From Chryseobacterium rhizosphaerae (GTDB lineage: Bacteria > Bacteroidota > Bacteroidia > Flavobacteriales > Weeksellaceae), in the NCBI RefSeq assembly GCF_003385455.1, contig NZ_QNUF01000003.1, positions 62,001 to 126,000 on the forward strand: a stretch of 64,000 nucleotides of DNA, written 5' to 3'. Positions 8,861 through 18,365 of the stretch are shown here, piece after piece. Under the pieces are notes generated by a model. It saw only the letters and a program-made list of their open reading frames with translations. It was not told the origin of the DNA and did not search any database. Both the position numbers and the translations under genes were made by a program. How positions within the stretch are numbered: the first letter of the stretch is position 1; each line of letters begins with the position of its first letter.

Positions 8861-10963
8861 TTATTTCTTAATTCCCATCTCATACAAAGCAAACGATATG
8901 AGATCCGCATTTTCAGCAATCACTTGTTCTGTAGATCTTCCTGCGCCATGACCTGCATTTTTTTCTATTCTTAATAAAATAGGATTTTTACACGCCTGCT
9001 TATCCTGAAGTTCTGCTCCGAATTTGAATGAGTGAGCCGGAACTACCCTGTCATCGTGATCACTTGTAATAATCATTGTAGATGGGTAACACGTACCAGC
9101 TTTTACGTTGTGAACCGGAGAATATGATTTAAGATATTCAAACATCTCTTTATTATCTTCCGCTGTTCCATAGTCATAAGCCCAACCGGCACCGGCAGTA
9201 AATTTATTATATCTCAACATATCCAAAACGCCAACTCCCGGGAATGCTACTCTTGCTAAATCCGGACGGATAGTCATGGTAGCTCCTACCAATAATCCTC
9301 CGTTTGATCTTCCTGAAAGGGCCATGTATTCTTTTGAAGTATAGCCTTTACTTTGCAGGTATTCTCCGGCAGCAATAAAGTCTTCGAAAACGTTTCTTTT
9401 CTGCATTTTGGTTCCGGCATCATGCCATTTTTTTCCATATTCACCCCCACCACGGATATTTGGAACGGCATAAATACCACCATTTTCCATCCAGATGGCA
9501 TTCACTACAGAGAAAGAGGGCTGTAAACTGATGTTGAAACCTCCATAAGAATATAAAATAGTAGGGTTTTTACCATCAAGCTTAGTTCCTTTTTTATAAT
9601 TAATCATCATAGGAACCTTTGTACCATCCTTAGAAGTATAGAATACCTGTTCAGAGACATAATCTTCAGGATTAAATTTCACTTTCGGCTTCTGGTAAAC
9701 TTCAGATTTACCCGAATCTACATTAAATTTATAGGTGGTTCCCGGTGTGATATAATTACTGAATGAATAATATACTTCTTTTTCCTTTTCTTTTCCTCCA
9801 AAACCGGAAATATTCCCTTTTCCAGGAAGTGTTATTTCTCTGATTAATTTTCCTGTCTTATCAAATTGTTTTACCTGATCAATGGCATCAATCATATACG
9901 TAGCAAAGAAATATCCTCCTCCCTGGGTAATCCCCAACACATTTTCAGTCTGAGGAATCACATCTTTCCAAGTTTCAGGAGCTGGATTTTTAATTGAGGT
10001 TTTCACAAGACGCATATTCGGAGCATCTTTATCTGTAGAAATAAAAAGATCATCTCCTTCTGTATCTACGATACTGGCATTAATATCAAATCCTTTTGTA
10101 ATCTGTACAAAGTCTCCTCCATTCTTTAAATCTTTAATATACAATTCATTTCCATTGGTTGCATTGGCCGCAGAAATAATCAGAAATCGTTGATCTTCAG
10201 AAACATTTGCTCCCAGATATCTTCTTGGGGTTTTTTCGCCACCGAAAATCAGCTTATCTTCAGACTGCTTGGTTCCCAGTTTATGAAAATATACCTTATG
10301 CTTATCCGTCATTCCAGAAAGCACCGTTCCTTCTTTTGGTTTATCATAACTTGAATAATAGAAACCTTCGTCTCCCTGCCATGAAATACCGCTGAATTTC
10401 ACATCTAATAAGGTTTCATCAATCTGCTTTTTTGTAATCGCGTCAATGATGATAATTTTGTTCCAGTCACTTCCTCCTTCCGAAATGGAATAAGCAGCTA
10501 AATTTCCTTTTTTATTAAATGAAAGCTGTGAAAGTGAAGTGGTACCTTTTTCTGAAAATTTATTAGGATCTAAAAATACTTCTGTTGCTTTGGTCTTATT
10601 GTCTGTTCTGTACAAAACAGACTGTGCCTGTAAACCATCGTTTTTAGAATAATATGTATAATCTCCTTCTTTGAAAGGGGCTGAAATTTTCTCATAATTC
10701 CAGATCTCTCTCAGCTGATCTTTAATTTTATCTCTGAATGGAATTTTTGAAAGATAATTCTGGCTGTAGGCTACTTCTTCATCCACCCATTTTTTAGTAG
10801 GCGCCGAATCATTTTCCAAATCTCTGAAAGGATCAGCTACAGCACTCCCAAAATAGGTATCAGTCTGGCTTCCTTTTAATGCTTTAGGATAATTCATTTT
10901 TTGAGAATAAAAAGATGCTGAAAACAGAACTCCAGCAGTTAATAATATAGGTTTAAAATTCAT
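8861..10963 (-). CDS. Prolyl oligopeptidase family serine peptidase (S9A)
   Basis: Exported peptidase cleaving after proline in short peptides. A seven-bladed propeller region (about 75-425) precedes an alpha/beta-hydrolase domain with nucleophile motif GRSNGG (Ser near 553), Asp in DHDDRVVP (near 637) and His in NAGHGAG (near 672). About 700 residues, normal for the family. The signal peptide MNFKPILLTAGVLFSASFYS suggests a periplasmic location. I place the start at the ATG at 10961-10963: the in-frame TTG at 10979-10981 is the end of a TATTTTTG promoter box, so it cannot be translated from that transcript. Single-gene unit. Confidence 0.93.
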   Translation of the reverse strand: MNFKPILLTAGVLFSASFYSQKMNYPKALKGSQTDTYFGSAVADPFRDLENDSAPTKKWVDEEVAYSQNYLSKIPFRDKIKDQLREIWNYEKISAPFKEGDYTYYSKNDGLQAQSVLYRTDNKTKATEVFLDPNKFSEKGTTSLSQLSFNKKGNLAAYSISEGGSDWNKIIIIDAITKKQIDETLLDVKFSGISWQGDEGFYYSSYDKPKEGTVLSGMTDKHKVYFHKLGTKQSEDKLIFGGEKTPRRYLGANVSEDQRFLIISAANATNGNELYIKDLKNGGDFVQITKGFDINASIVDTEGDDLFISTDKDAPNMRLVKTSIKNPAPETWKDVIPQTENVLGITQGGGYFFATYMIDAIDQVKQFDKTGKLIREITLPGKGNISGFGGKEKEKEVYYSFSNYITPGTTYKFNVDSGKSEVYQKPKVKFNPEDYVSEQVFYTSKDGTKVPMMINYKKGTKLDGKNPTILYSYGGFNISLQPSFSVVNAIWMENGGIYAVPNIRGGGEYGKKWHDAGTKMQKRNVFEDFIAAGEYLQSKGYTSKEYMALSGRSNGGLLVGATMTIRPDLARVAFPGVGVLDMLRYNKFTAGAGWAYDYGTAEDNKEMFEYLKSYSPVHNVKAGTCYPSTMIITSDHDDRVVPAHSFKFGAELQDKQACKNPILLRIEKNAGHGAGRSTEQVIAENADLISFALYEMGIKK

Positions 10964-11002
10964 AGTGAACGGTTTTCTCAAAAATACGTAAAGTATGTGA
11001 AA

Positions 11003-11030
11003 TAAAAAAAGCCCCGAAAACAGGGCTTTT
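11003..11030 (-). terminator. Rho-independent terminator
   Basis: Arms AAAGCCC and GGGCTTT around CGAAAACA (about 11008-11030), followed by T residues on the minus strand. It ends the transcript of the unknown exported protein at 11057-11734. Confidence 0.8.
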
Positions 11031-11056
11031 AAATCTTTAATATATTAGTAATCACA

Positions 11057-11734
11057 CTATTCTTTCGATCCGAAACTATCAAAATAGAAATCGGTCAGGT
11101 TGGTAACAATCTCATCCGGGCTACCGTTCCAGTAATATATTTTATTGTTTTCTTTAAGTTCATACAAACTGAACTCCTGATCAACACTCACCGTTTTATC
11201 TGCATTTTTAAAATCCTGAACAGACTGAGTAAGATATTTCTTCAAGTCTTCAGCTTTTACTTTCTGTGGATTTTCTGTAGGTTCCGGGGCTAATTTTGAA
11301 GGAACTTTAAAGCTTACGGCATAACTTACCTCTGCAATTTTTTGACCCTCCACATATTCATTCGGCACTACCTTCACACTTTTAACACTAAGTTTTCCTT
11401 TTCTGAAGTTTTCAAACATCACTCTGAAGTAATCTTCAGCTTCTTTTTTACAAGCTGAGGCTACTGTTTTTGGGAAAGCTGTCAGAAAGTTTTCGGCTGT
11501 CGTCTTAACTGTTTCTTCAGAAGTGTCTTTAAAGTTGACCTGATAAGCATCCTGACCTTCTACAGTAGGTCTTAGATAATCATTAAGCTTACCAATTGAA
11601 GCATCATCATTATTCACAAATGCTCCAAAAAACAATTCAAAAGCTTCTGCCGGTTTTTTTACTTCTGTCTGGGCCGTTGCATAATTACCCAGCATGGTAA
11701 GTACTAAAAATAAAATAATTTTGTAGTTTTTCAT
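11057..11734 (-). CDS. Hypothetical exported protein
   Basis: 225 residues with signal peptide MKNYKIILFLVLTMLGNYATA and cleavage before Gln. The mature part is soluble and mixed alpha/beta, with no motif I recognise. Probably periplasmic. It has its own terminator downstream and prfA's terminator upstream, so it is a single-gene unit. No function is assigned. Confidence 0.75.
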   Translation of the reverse strand: MKNYKIILFLVLTMLGNYATAQTEVKKPAEAFELFFGAFVNNDDASIGKLNDYLRPTVEGQDAYQVNFKDTSEETVKTTAENFLTAFPKTVASACKKEAEDYFRVMFENFRKGKLSVKSVKVVPNEYVEGQKIAEVSYAVSFKVPSKLAPEPTENPQKVKAEDLKKYLTQSVQDFKNADKTVSVDQEFSLYELKENNKIYYWNGSPDEIVTNLTDFYFDSFGSKE

Positions 11735-11766
11735 AGTTTATATTTTATGATATGTTGTTGATTTGG

Positions 11767-11803
11767 AAAAAATAAAGCCTCCAAAAAAATCGGAGGCTTT
11801 ATT
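11767..11803 (-). terminator. Rho-independent terminator of prfA
   Basis: Arms AATAAAGCCTCC (11771-11782) and GGAGGCTTTATT (11792-11803), with a T-run on the minus strand. Confidence 0.88.
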
Positions 11804-11819
11804 TTTATTTTTAAATATT

Positions 11820-12905
11820 TTAATAATTTTCTTCTTCTCCTTTCATCTTTTCTGCATTTTCTGCCATGATTACAGCATCTATCATTTCCGCGATATCTCC
11901 ATTCATGTAGGCATCAAGATTATACATAGATTTATTGATTCTATGGTCTGTTACTCTTCCCTGAGGATAATTATATGTTTTGATTTTTGCAGAACGGTCT
12001 CCTGTAGAAACCATGGTTTTTCTCTGGGCAGCAATATCTCCCTGAACTTCCTGCAATTTGATATCATATAATTTGGCACGAAGCATTTCCATTGCCAATT
12101 CACGGTTAGCTAGCTGAGAACGGGCCTGCTGGCAAACCACTACAAGACCTGAAGGCTTGTGTGTAAGCTGAACTTTAGTTTCAACCTTGTTAACATTCTG
12201 ACCTCCTGCTCCTCCTGAACGTGAAGTCTGCATTTCAATATCAGCCGGGTTAATCTCTACATCCACTTCTTCAGCTTCAGGTAAAACAGCAATGGTAATT
12301 GCAGAGGTATGAACCCTTCCCTGAGATTCTGTTTCCGGTACACGCTGCACACGGTGAACTCCTGATTCAAATTTCATAATCCCATAAACACCTTCACCTT
12401 CCACCTTCATAATCAATTCCTTGTATCCTTTCGCAGCTTCATTAGAATCTGTCACTTCATGTCTCCATCCTTTTGTTTTGAAGTACATGGAATACATTCT
12501 GTAGATATCTTCCACAAAAATAGCGGCTTCATCACCTCCGGTTCCGGCACGTAATTCCACAATAATGTTTTTGTCATCTGCAGGATCTTTAGGAATAAGC
12601 AATACTTTCAGCTCTTCTTCCAAACCTGGAATCTTAGCCTGAGCTTCTAATTTTTCTTCTTTTGCAAGATCTACCAAATCTCTATCCGAACCATCAGCAA
12701 TGATCTCATCAGATTCTTCAATAGCGTCCAAAGCTCCTTTGTACTGATCATAAACCTTTACAATTTTGCCCAAATCACTATATTCTTTGTTTAAAGAAGA
12801 ATATCTTTTTTGGTCTGAAATGACATCAGGCTGTATAATAAGGTCTGCAACCTCATTATATCTTTGTTTTATAGCTTCTAATTTTGGAATTAATGATTTA
12901 GACAT
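11820..12905 (-). CDS. prfA: Peptide chain release factor 1
   Basis: Reads UAA and UAG in the ribosomal A site and triggers hydrolysis of peptidyl-tRNA. 361 residues, full length. The stop-codon-reading tripeptide is PET at 190-192 (PxT, the RF1 type, not the SPF of RF2), and the catalytic GGQ is at 234-236 in [11 protein letters not shown]. The N-terminal coiled domain spans about 1-100. A TATCTTTG box lies just upstream on the minus strand; the gene is a single transcription unit. Confidence 0.98.
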   Translation of the reverse strand: MSKSLIPKLEAIKQRYNEVADLIIQPDVISDQKRYSSLNKEYSDLGKIVKVYDQYKGALDAIEESDEIIADGSDRDLVDLAKEEKLEAQAKIPGLEEELKVLLIPKDPADDKNIIVELRAGTGGDEAAIFVEDIYRMYSMYFKTKGWRHEVTDSNEAAKGYKELIMKVEGEGVYGIMKFESGVHRVQRVPETESQGRVHTSAITIAVLPEAEEVDVEINPADIEMQTSRSGGAGGQNVNKVETKVQLTHKPSGLVVVCQQARSQLANRELAMEMLRAKLYDIKLQEVQGDIAAQRKTMVSTGDRSAKIKTYNYPQGRVTDHRINKSMYNLDAYMNGDIAEMIDAVIMAENAEKMKGEEENY

Positions 12906-13021
12906 TATAGAATTTTTGTGGGTGCAAAGATAAGGATTATTAATTCAAAATTAAAATTACAAATCAGCATAAATTTTTGAGCATTAGACTAAAAATCCAA
13001 AAGGTCAATTTATCAATTGTC

Positions 13022-14350
13022 TTATTCGCTTTTGGAATCATCCATTTCCGGCTTACTTCTTTTAGAAAGTTTTCTGTCTATTAAGTACAGTACAATTCCT
13101 ACAGCTACAATTCCCAGCCCAATAAAACTTTCCTTAGGATTATGAATCAGGGTAAAATAAAGAATATAAATACTGAACAGTAAAAAAACCGTGGGAAAAA
13201 TATAAAAAGCATTGGATTTAAATATTTTCCGGTCTTCTTTTTTAAGAAAAAAAACCGTAGAAATGGCCAGACTGGCAAATAACTGAAGAATGAATGCTGT
13301 ATAGACGAAAATTTCCTTAAAACTTCCTGTTAAAATAATTACTGAAGCAATAACAGCATGGGCAAAAATAGCTCTTACCGGGATTCCTTTTTTGTTACCC
13401 GTGGAAAGAGGCTTCCACAGATAAGTATCCTTCGCAAAAGCCTGAGTAAGCCTCGAACCTACCCATAAATACCCACTAATGGTTGCAATCAGTTGTAAGG
13501 CAATAAAGATATTCACTATTTTTCCAAAGGTAGAGCCCAGCATATTAACTGCCGCTTCACCCATTACATCTTCTTTTCCTGCCAATTGATTCACTGAGGC
13601 ATGTTTCAGCATAATGTAATTGACTAAAATATAGCTTACTGTCACAAAAACAGTCCCTATAATCAGAGATTTAGGAAGATTTTTCTGCACATCCTTTATT
13701 TCTCCCGCGATATAAGACGCTGAATTCCAGCCTGTATAAGAATAGGTAACAAATACCAGGGAAGTAGCAAAAGCAGGAAGCATGATTTCATTCTGCCAGC
13801 TGTCACTGAAATTAAGACTGTTTCCTATCTGGTCAGATTCCGAAAGTCCCACGCCCAAAATAACCAAAACGATAATAAAGGTGATCTTGATTAATGTAAA
13901 AAAATTATGAAACCTACTTGAAGCTTTTAAACTAAATGATAAGGCGGCAGCCACCAGAAAAATTGCAGCGATGGCAAAACCATTTCCAAATGTGTATTGA
14001 AATACTGAAAGATATTTTGACATGGCTAATGCCGCTAAAGCCACCGGAGAAGAGAAGCCGATAATCAAAGATATCCAACTGATAAGGTACCCAAATAACG
14101 GATGATAGGTTTCTTTGAGATAAATGAAATCTCCACCATTGCCTTTAAAATGGGATCCTAATTCAGCGTAGCAAAAAGCCCCGAATAATGCCAGAATCCC
14201 ACCAATACCCCATAGCAGAAAGATGCTGTAGGTATTGGTAATATCAGATAACTGAAATCCCAGTGTTGTAAAAATTCCGGTTCCTATCATATTGGAAACC
14301 ACAATGGCTGCAGCTGTTTTCCAGCCGATCTGATGTGAAGGAGTATTCAT
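13022..14350 (-). CDS. APC-superfamily amino acid permease
   Basis: Inner-membrane transporter of 442 residues with about 12 hydrophobic segments. The first segment carries the APC-type helix break SNMIGTGIF (residues 19-27). Starts 6 bases after the stop of the TonB-dependent receptor gene, so both are on one transcript that begins with a SAM-I riboswitch. Since SAM riboswitches normally shut off sulfur amino acid acquisition when SAM is plentiful, I infer that this permease moves methionine or a related compound across the inner membrane. The substrate cannot be read from the sequence. Confidence 0.88.
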   Translation of the reverse strand: MNTPSHQIGWKTAAAIVVSNMIGTGIFTTLGFQLSDITNTYSIFLLWGIGGILALFGAFCYAELGSHFKGNGGDFIYLKETYHPLFGYLISWISLIIGFSSPVALAALAMSKYLSVFQYTFGNGFAIAAIFLVAAALSFSLKASSRFHNFFTLIKITFIIVLVILGVGLSESDQIGNSLNFSDSWQNEIMLPAFATSLVFVTYSYTGWNSASYIAGEIKDVQKNLPKSLIIGTVFVTVSYILVNYIMLKHASVNQLAGKEDVMGEAAVNMLGSTFGKIVNIFIALQLIATISGYLWVGSRLTQAFAKDTYLWKPLSTGNKKGIPVRAIFAHAVIASVIILTGSFKEIFVYTAFILQLFASLAISTVFFLKKEDRKIFKSNAFYIFPTVFLLFSIYILYFTLIHNPKESFIGLGIVAVGIVLYLIDRKLSKRSKPEMDDSKSE

Positions 14351-14356
14351 TAATGA

Positions 14357-16801
14357 TTAAAAATTAAAATTAAGCCTTCCGAAGAAATAGCTACCTAATG
14401 TTCCCATTTGTACCGGAGCATATTTAAATACTCCATAATATGAATTTTCATAAATCTGACGATCCGGGAACACATCAAAGACATTATTAGCACCTACGGT
14501 AAAGTTGATGTTTTTTGTAATATCATACCCTACACTGACATCTGTAATCACTTTCGGTGAAAATTCCTGAACGCTTCCAAAAGGATATCCGTCTCTTATT
14601 ACTTTACCAAAATAGGTATTTCTTACGAGAAAATTAAACTTTCCTATTCCATAATTCAATCCTAATGAGGCCTTTGTTTTGGGTGATAAAGTTTCTATAA
14701 TATTGATCTGATCAGGCCCAAAAAACTCATTCTGAGGAGTTCCCAGGTTTTCAGGGAAATGAAAATCTGTAATTTTTGTTTCTGTATAATTTCCGGCAAG
14801 GTTCATATTCAGGTTTCCTCCACCCAATTTCCAGTCGTAGGAAATAACCAAATCCACGCCTTTGGTCTCCGTATCAATAGCATTGGCAAAAAACCTACCG
14901 CTTTCGACTTCTTTTCCCACCCCTACTACATCAGGATCTGATAATCTGGAATCTGTAATATTACTTGTAATGACAATTCTGTCTTTCACTTTAATGATAT
15001 AACCATCTAAAGTAATGAATAGTCCTTTCGCCGGTTTTAAAGTAAATCCAAGGCTTCCGTTGACCGAGGTTTCCTGTTTTAACTTATCGAATCCAAGAAC
15101 CTGTGCCGCTTTACTGTCGTTATTAAAAATTCCTTTAGTTACAATTGTGGACCCTGAAGTTGAAATATCTGCATAAGAATTGTTGAAATACTGCTGTTGC
15201 AGAGAAGGTGCTCTGAAACCCGTTCCTACAGCTGCTCTTACCGCATAATTTTTTAAAAACTCATATCGTACAGCGAGTTTTCCATTCAGGGTATTTCCAA
15301 AATCAGAATAGTTTTCAAATCTTGCCGCAGCATCAATATTCAGCTTTTTATCCAAATCATAAGATATATCAGCATATACCGCTGTAGAATGTCTGTCTTT
15401 TTTTAAGGTATTATCCGGTGAAAAGCCGATGAATGACTGCGATCCCCCTGCTCCTATCACTGTTGATCCCGTACCTGCTACATTTCCGTTGACATCATAT
15501 TGGGTATAGGATGCAGGATCTCCGGATTTAATCTGATATTGTTCAAATCTGAATTCACCTCCAAATGCTATATTAAACCGGTTTATATTTTTAGAGACGT
15601 CAAGATTAAGGGTATTTTGCAGAAAACTGTGTGCCCCGGCATAAAATCGGGTCGGTGATTTTGCTCCTAAAGAAGCATTATTCGTATTGCTTACGTTATA
15701 ATTGAAAGTATTGTTTCCAAACGTATTGCTTACATCAAAAAGCCAGTTGTTTACATTATATTTTGCTCCGACAGCATAAGAGATATCATATACCTGAGAT
15801 CCCAGCTCCGCCTGAAATCCGTTGGGATAAAGTGATGAAACAACATTAAACGTTTCACTGGGAAGTCTTCTGAAGCCATATCCTTTTCCTTCTTTGATAC
15901 TGAAACCACCAAATGAATAGAGTTTAAAATGATCATTAAAAGAATATTCTGAATTAAAAAACAGCTGCGCTTGTTTGATCTGTGCATCTCCGATCTGAAA
16001 GTTGAAATCGTCACGGGTTAAACCTCTTTTTCTAATTTCCTCATCATCTGCGGCTCTTGCCGCCTCCGGATCATCTGCGAAAGGATACGCAAAATTATTT
16101 CCGAAAATATCCAAATCATGATTTTGAGTCCTCGTTGTTTTCCCTCTGTGGCTTAGCTGTAATGAAAGATTGACATACCCTTCTTTTTTTCCTAATGAAG
16201 CCCCATAATTAACTCCTGCCTGGTAGGTGTCTCCATCATTCCTTCCGCTTAATCCGTAAGTAATACTTGCTGAAGCGCCTGCATTTTTTTTGAGTATAAT
16301 ATTGATTACTCCCGCAATGGCATCAGAACCATACTGAGCTGCCGCCCCATCTCTTAATACTTCAATTTTTTCAATAGCAATAACAGGAATTGTACTCAAA
16401 TCTGTTCCCACAGAGCCATTTCCAACGGTATTCTGATAATTGACCAAAGAAGTGGTATGTCTTCTTTTTCCATTAACCAATACTAAGACCTGATCCGGGC
16501 CCATTCCTCTTAATGTTACAGGATCAATATGCTCGGTTCCGTCAGAAGCAGACTGTCTTACAGAATTAAATGAGGGAATAACATAGTTCAATAAATCCTG
16601 AACCGTTATTTGGGGGGATGCTTTCTGTATTTTTTCAATATTAATAACATCTACGGGAACCGGTGTTTCAAGTTTTGTCCTTTTAACATTACGATTTCCT
16701 ACGATGATAATATCTTCAATTTGTTTTCCTTTTTCTTCCTGTTCCTGGGCAGCGATCCCAATGGTGCCAAGCAATAATACAGCTATGCTTATTTTTTTCA
16801 T
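14357..16801 (-). CDS. TonB-dependent outer-membrane receptor under SAM riboswitch
   Basis: Outer-membrane transporter of 814 residues. Signal peptide MKKISIAVLLLGTIGIAA, then directly the plug domain (about 40-175; RGMGPDQVLVLVNGKRRH is typical) and a 22-stranded barrel ending in aromatic FNF. No N-terminal carboxypeptidase-like domain and no SusD partner, so it is not a polysaccharide-utilisation pair. I use the ATG at 16799-16801; the in-frame TTG at 16816 is part of an upstream TTTTTG sequence. A SAM-I riboswitch lies about 100 bases upstream and the APC permease follows at once, so the pair likely imports methionine or another SAM-linked nutrient (inference). Confidence 0.92.
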   Translation of the reverse strand: MKKISIAVLLLGTIGIAAQEQEEKGKQIEDIIIVGNRNVKRTKLETPVPVDVINIEKIQKASPQITVQDLLNYVIPSFNSVRQSASDGTEHIDPVTLRGMGPDQVLVLVNGKRRHTTSLVNYQNTVGNGSVGTDLSTIPVIAIEKIEVLRDGAAAQYGSDAIAGVINIILKKNAGASASITYGLSGRNDGDTYQAGVNYGASLGKKEGYVNLSLQLSHRGKTTRTQNHDLDIFGNNFAYPFADDPEAARAADDEEIRKRGLTRDDFNFQIGDAQIKQAQLFFNSEYSFNDHFKLYSFGGFSIKEGKGYGFRRLPSETFNVVSSLYPNGFQAELGSQVYDISYAVGAKYNVNNWLFDVSNTFGNNTFNYNVSNTNNASLGAKSPTRFYAGAHSFLQNTLNLDVSKNINRFNIAFGGEFRFEQYQIKSGDPASYTQYDVNGNVAGTGSTVIGAGGSQSFIGFSPDNTLKKDRHSTAVYADISYDLDKKLNIDAAARFENYSDFGNTLNGKLAVRYEFLKNYAVRAAVGTGFRAPSLQQQYFNNSYADISTSGSTIVTKGIFNNDSKAAQVLGFDKLKQETSVNGSLGFTLKPAKGLFITLDGYIIKVKDRIVITSNITDSRLSDPDVVGVGKEVESGRFFANAIDTETKGVDLVISYDWKLGGGNLNMNLAGNYTETKITDFHFPENLGTPQNEFFGPDQINIIETLSPKTKASLGLNYGIGKFNFLVRNTYFGKVIRDGYPFGSVQEFSPKVITDVSVGYDITKNINFTVGANNVFDVFPDRQIYENSYYGVFKYAPVQMGTLGSYFFGRLNFNF

Positions 16802-16898
16802 CTTTTGTTCCTGCAAAAATTATTATACATTCCGAGAATCAATCCTCAGACACACAAGACTTCAAGAAATGGAATTCATATAAGAATATTGACTTCAA

Positions 16899-16998
16899 TT
16901 ATCTCCCCCATCGGGTTGGAATTAGCACCTTTACACTTCTGGAATTGTGTAGGTTGCTAAGGTTTCTTTGGGCCAAATCCCTCCACCTTTCTTGATAA
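16899..16998 (-). ncRNA. SAM-I (S-box) riboswitch
   Basis: Read on the minus strand, the element begins TTATCAAGAAAGGTGGAGGG and continues with TGGCCC, GAAACC, GCAACC and AAGGTGCTAATTCC, the conserved S-box core in the right order; the final GATAA pairs with the initial TTATC to close P1. It is about 100 nt, normal for the class. It lies between a good promoter and the TonB receptor start. No obvious intrinsic terminator follows, so control may act on translation or through a weaker structure. Confidence 0.93.
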
Positions 16999-17006
16999 AT
17001 CTACTG

Positions 17007-17036
17007 CAAAAGTAGACTATTTTTTTCAATATGCAA
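17007..17036 (-). promoter_or_regulatory. Promoter of the SAM-riboswitch operon
   Basis: TTG (17034-17036), a 19-base spacer and TACTTTTG (17007-17014) on the minus strand. It sits right at the 5' edge of the riboswitch, so the RNA starts almost with P1. Confidence 0.75.
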
Positions 17037-17065
17037 AAGCCGTTTTTATGATTTACAAACACAGC

Positions 17066-17098
17066 ATAAAAAAGGCTTATGAAAAATTTCATAAGCCT
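17066..17098 (-). terminator. Rho-independent terminator
   Basis: Perfect hairpin AGGCTTATGAAA / TTTCATAAGCCT (about 17073-17098) with a T-run on the minus strand; it ends the FISUMP gene and insulates the riboswitch operon. Confidence 0.88.
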
Positions 17099-17173
17099 CC
17101 CTAATAAAAGTAATTGTAATTGAAGTGAACTATTTTATGTAAAGGGAATACAGTGATTCTACATGAAGACTGC

Positions 17174-18196
17174 TTATCCTTTAATAATCTTTTTAGAAAC
17201 GGTCTGTCCGTTTTTTAATTTTATTTCTACAATGTATAAACCGTCCGGAAGTCCTGTCATATTAACCTGATCATTTGAAAACCCGGCGTCCATCTTTTGT
17301 CCTACCGTATTCGTTATCATTATACTTTCAATCGAGGAATCTGCTTTAATGGTAAGAATTCCTTTTGTTGGATTGGGATACATCCCTATGCTGTTATGAT
17401 TTAGTCTTACCTCCGAAGTAGCAAGTGCCGAGGTAGGTTTAATACATCTTACTGATGCTCCCTGCCCTCTGGGTGCCCCTGCTGAGGCATTAGCACTTAT
17501 GGTCCCTACGTACAGATATTTCCCTCCAAGCCCGGATACATCCGAACTCCAGAAATACCCTCTCTTTCCTACAAAAGTAAAACCAGCGTCTGAAGAACTG
17601 CGATATCCTCCTGCAGGCAATTTCAGATGACTGCTGTAAGCGCTTGCGGGGGCCGTAACACTTTCAAGGCTAACAATACTTGCCCAGTCTGCCTGTGTTG
17701 GCATTCTCCAATTGGCACCTATTGCCTTGCATGGGTCTACACCCACTGTCTTTCCCAGCCCATCTATGTTCTTTGCGGTCCATTCATCATTAGCTTCAAG
17801 AGTAGACCACCACGCGGGTGTTCCTATGATGTACGAGCTCACCCCTGCTAAACCGTCCGGCCTGTTAGGAGTAGGAGCAGAAACTGTGGCGGAATTTCTT
17901 AGCTGATGGCCGTCATCCCATCTTCCCCACTGAAAGAGATCTCCATATGAAGCTTCATCATCCAGAGAAGAGGCTACTTTAGAGCTTCCCAGGTTCTGCT
18001 GCAGCCATATTTTTCCATCATTAGCTCTTACAGTCGTATAAGAAACTGTTTGGCCCTGGTAAGCAAATTTCACACATCCTACATCTCCAGGATTATTTCC
18101 AGGGTCTGCATTGGTACAATTTTGAGGATTTCCCTGCGCATATAAACCATTCAAAGCGATGAGTATCAGCATCATTCCCGCGCTTAGTTTTCTCAT
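17174..18196 (-). CDS. FISUMP-domain protein with T9SS sorting tail
   Basis: Exported protein of 340 residues. The signal peptide MRKLSAGMMLILIALNGLYA starts at the ATG at 18194-18196; an ATG at 18220 would only lengthen the leader. The middle (about 50-255) resembles the Fibrobacter succinogenes major paralogous domain: GKIWLQQNLG, YGDLFQWGRW, GANWRMPTQADW, AGGYRSS, FWSSD and a final ASVRCIK. The C-terminus (about 268-340) is a type IX sorting domain starting GMYPNPTKG and ending KKIIKG. It is probably secreted or anchored at the cell surface; the domain's biochemical role is unknown. It is divergent from an AraC-type regulator, which may control it. Confidence 0.85.
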   Translation of the reverse strand: MRKLSAGMMLILIALNGLYAQGNPQNCTNADPGNNPGDVGCVKFAYQGQTVSYTTVRANDGKIWLQQNLGSSKVASSLDDEASYGDLFQWGRWDDGHQLRNSATVSAPTPNRPDGLAGVSSYIIGTPAWWSTLEANDEWTAKNIDGLGKTVGVDPCKAIGANWRMPTQADWASIVSLESVTAPASAYSSHLKLPAGGYRSSSDAGFTFVGKRGYFWSSDVSGLGGKYLYVGTISANASAGAPRGQGASVRCIKPTSALATSEVRLNHNSIGMYPNPTKGILTIKADSSIESIMITNTVGQKMDAGFSNDQVNMTGLPDGLYIVEIKLKNGQTVSKKIIKG

Positions 18197-18365
18197 CACA
18201 AAATATAGATTTTCAAACATAATCAATATTATTTTTAATTATTCTAAATTTAATTTAATTTTGCGCAAAAGTAGCTTACCCGTTTAATTCAGAGTTATCA
18301 TTTTCCAACTTTTAGTTATCCGATATAGGAGTTATATATGAACACCATCAAAAATAACACTGATT

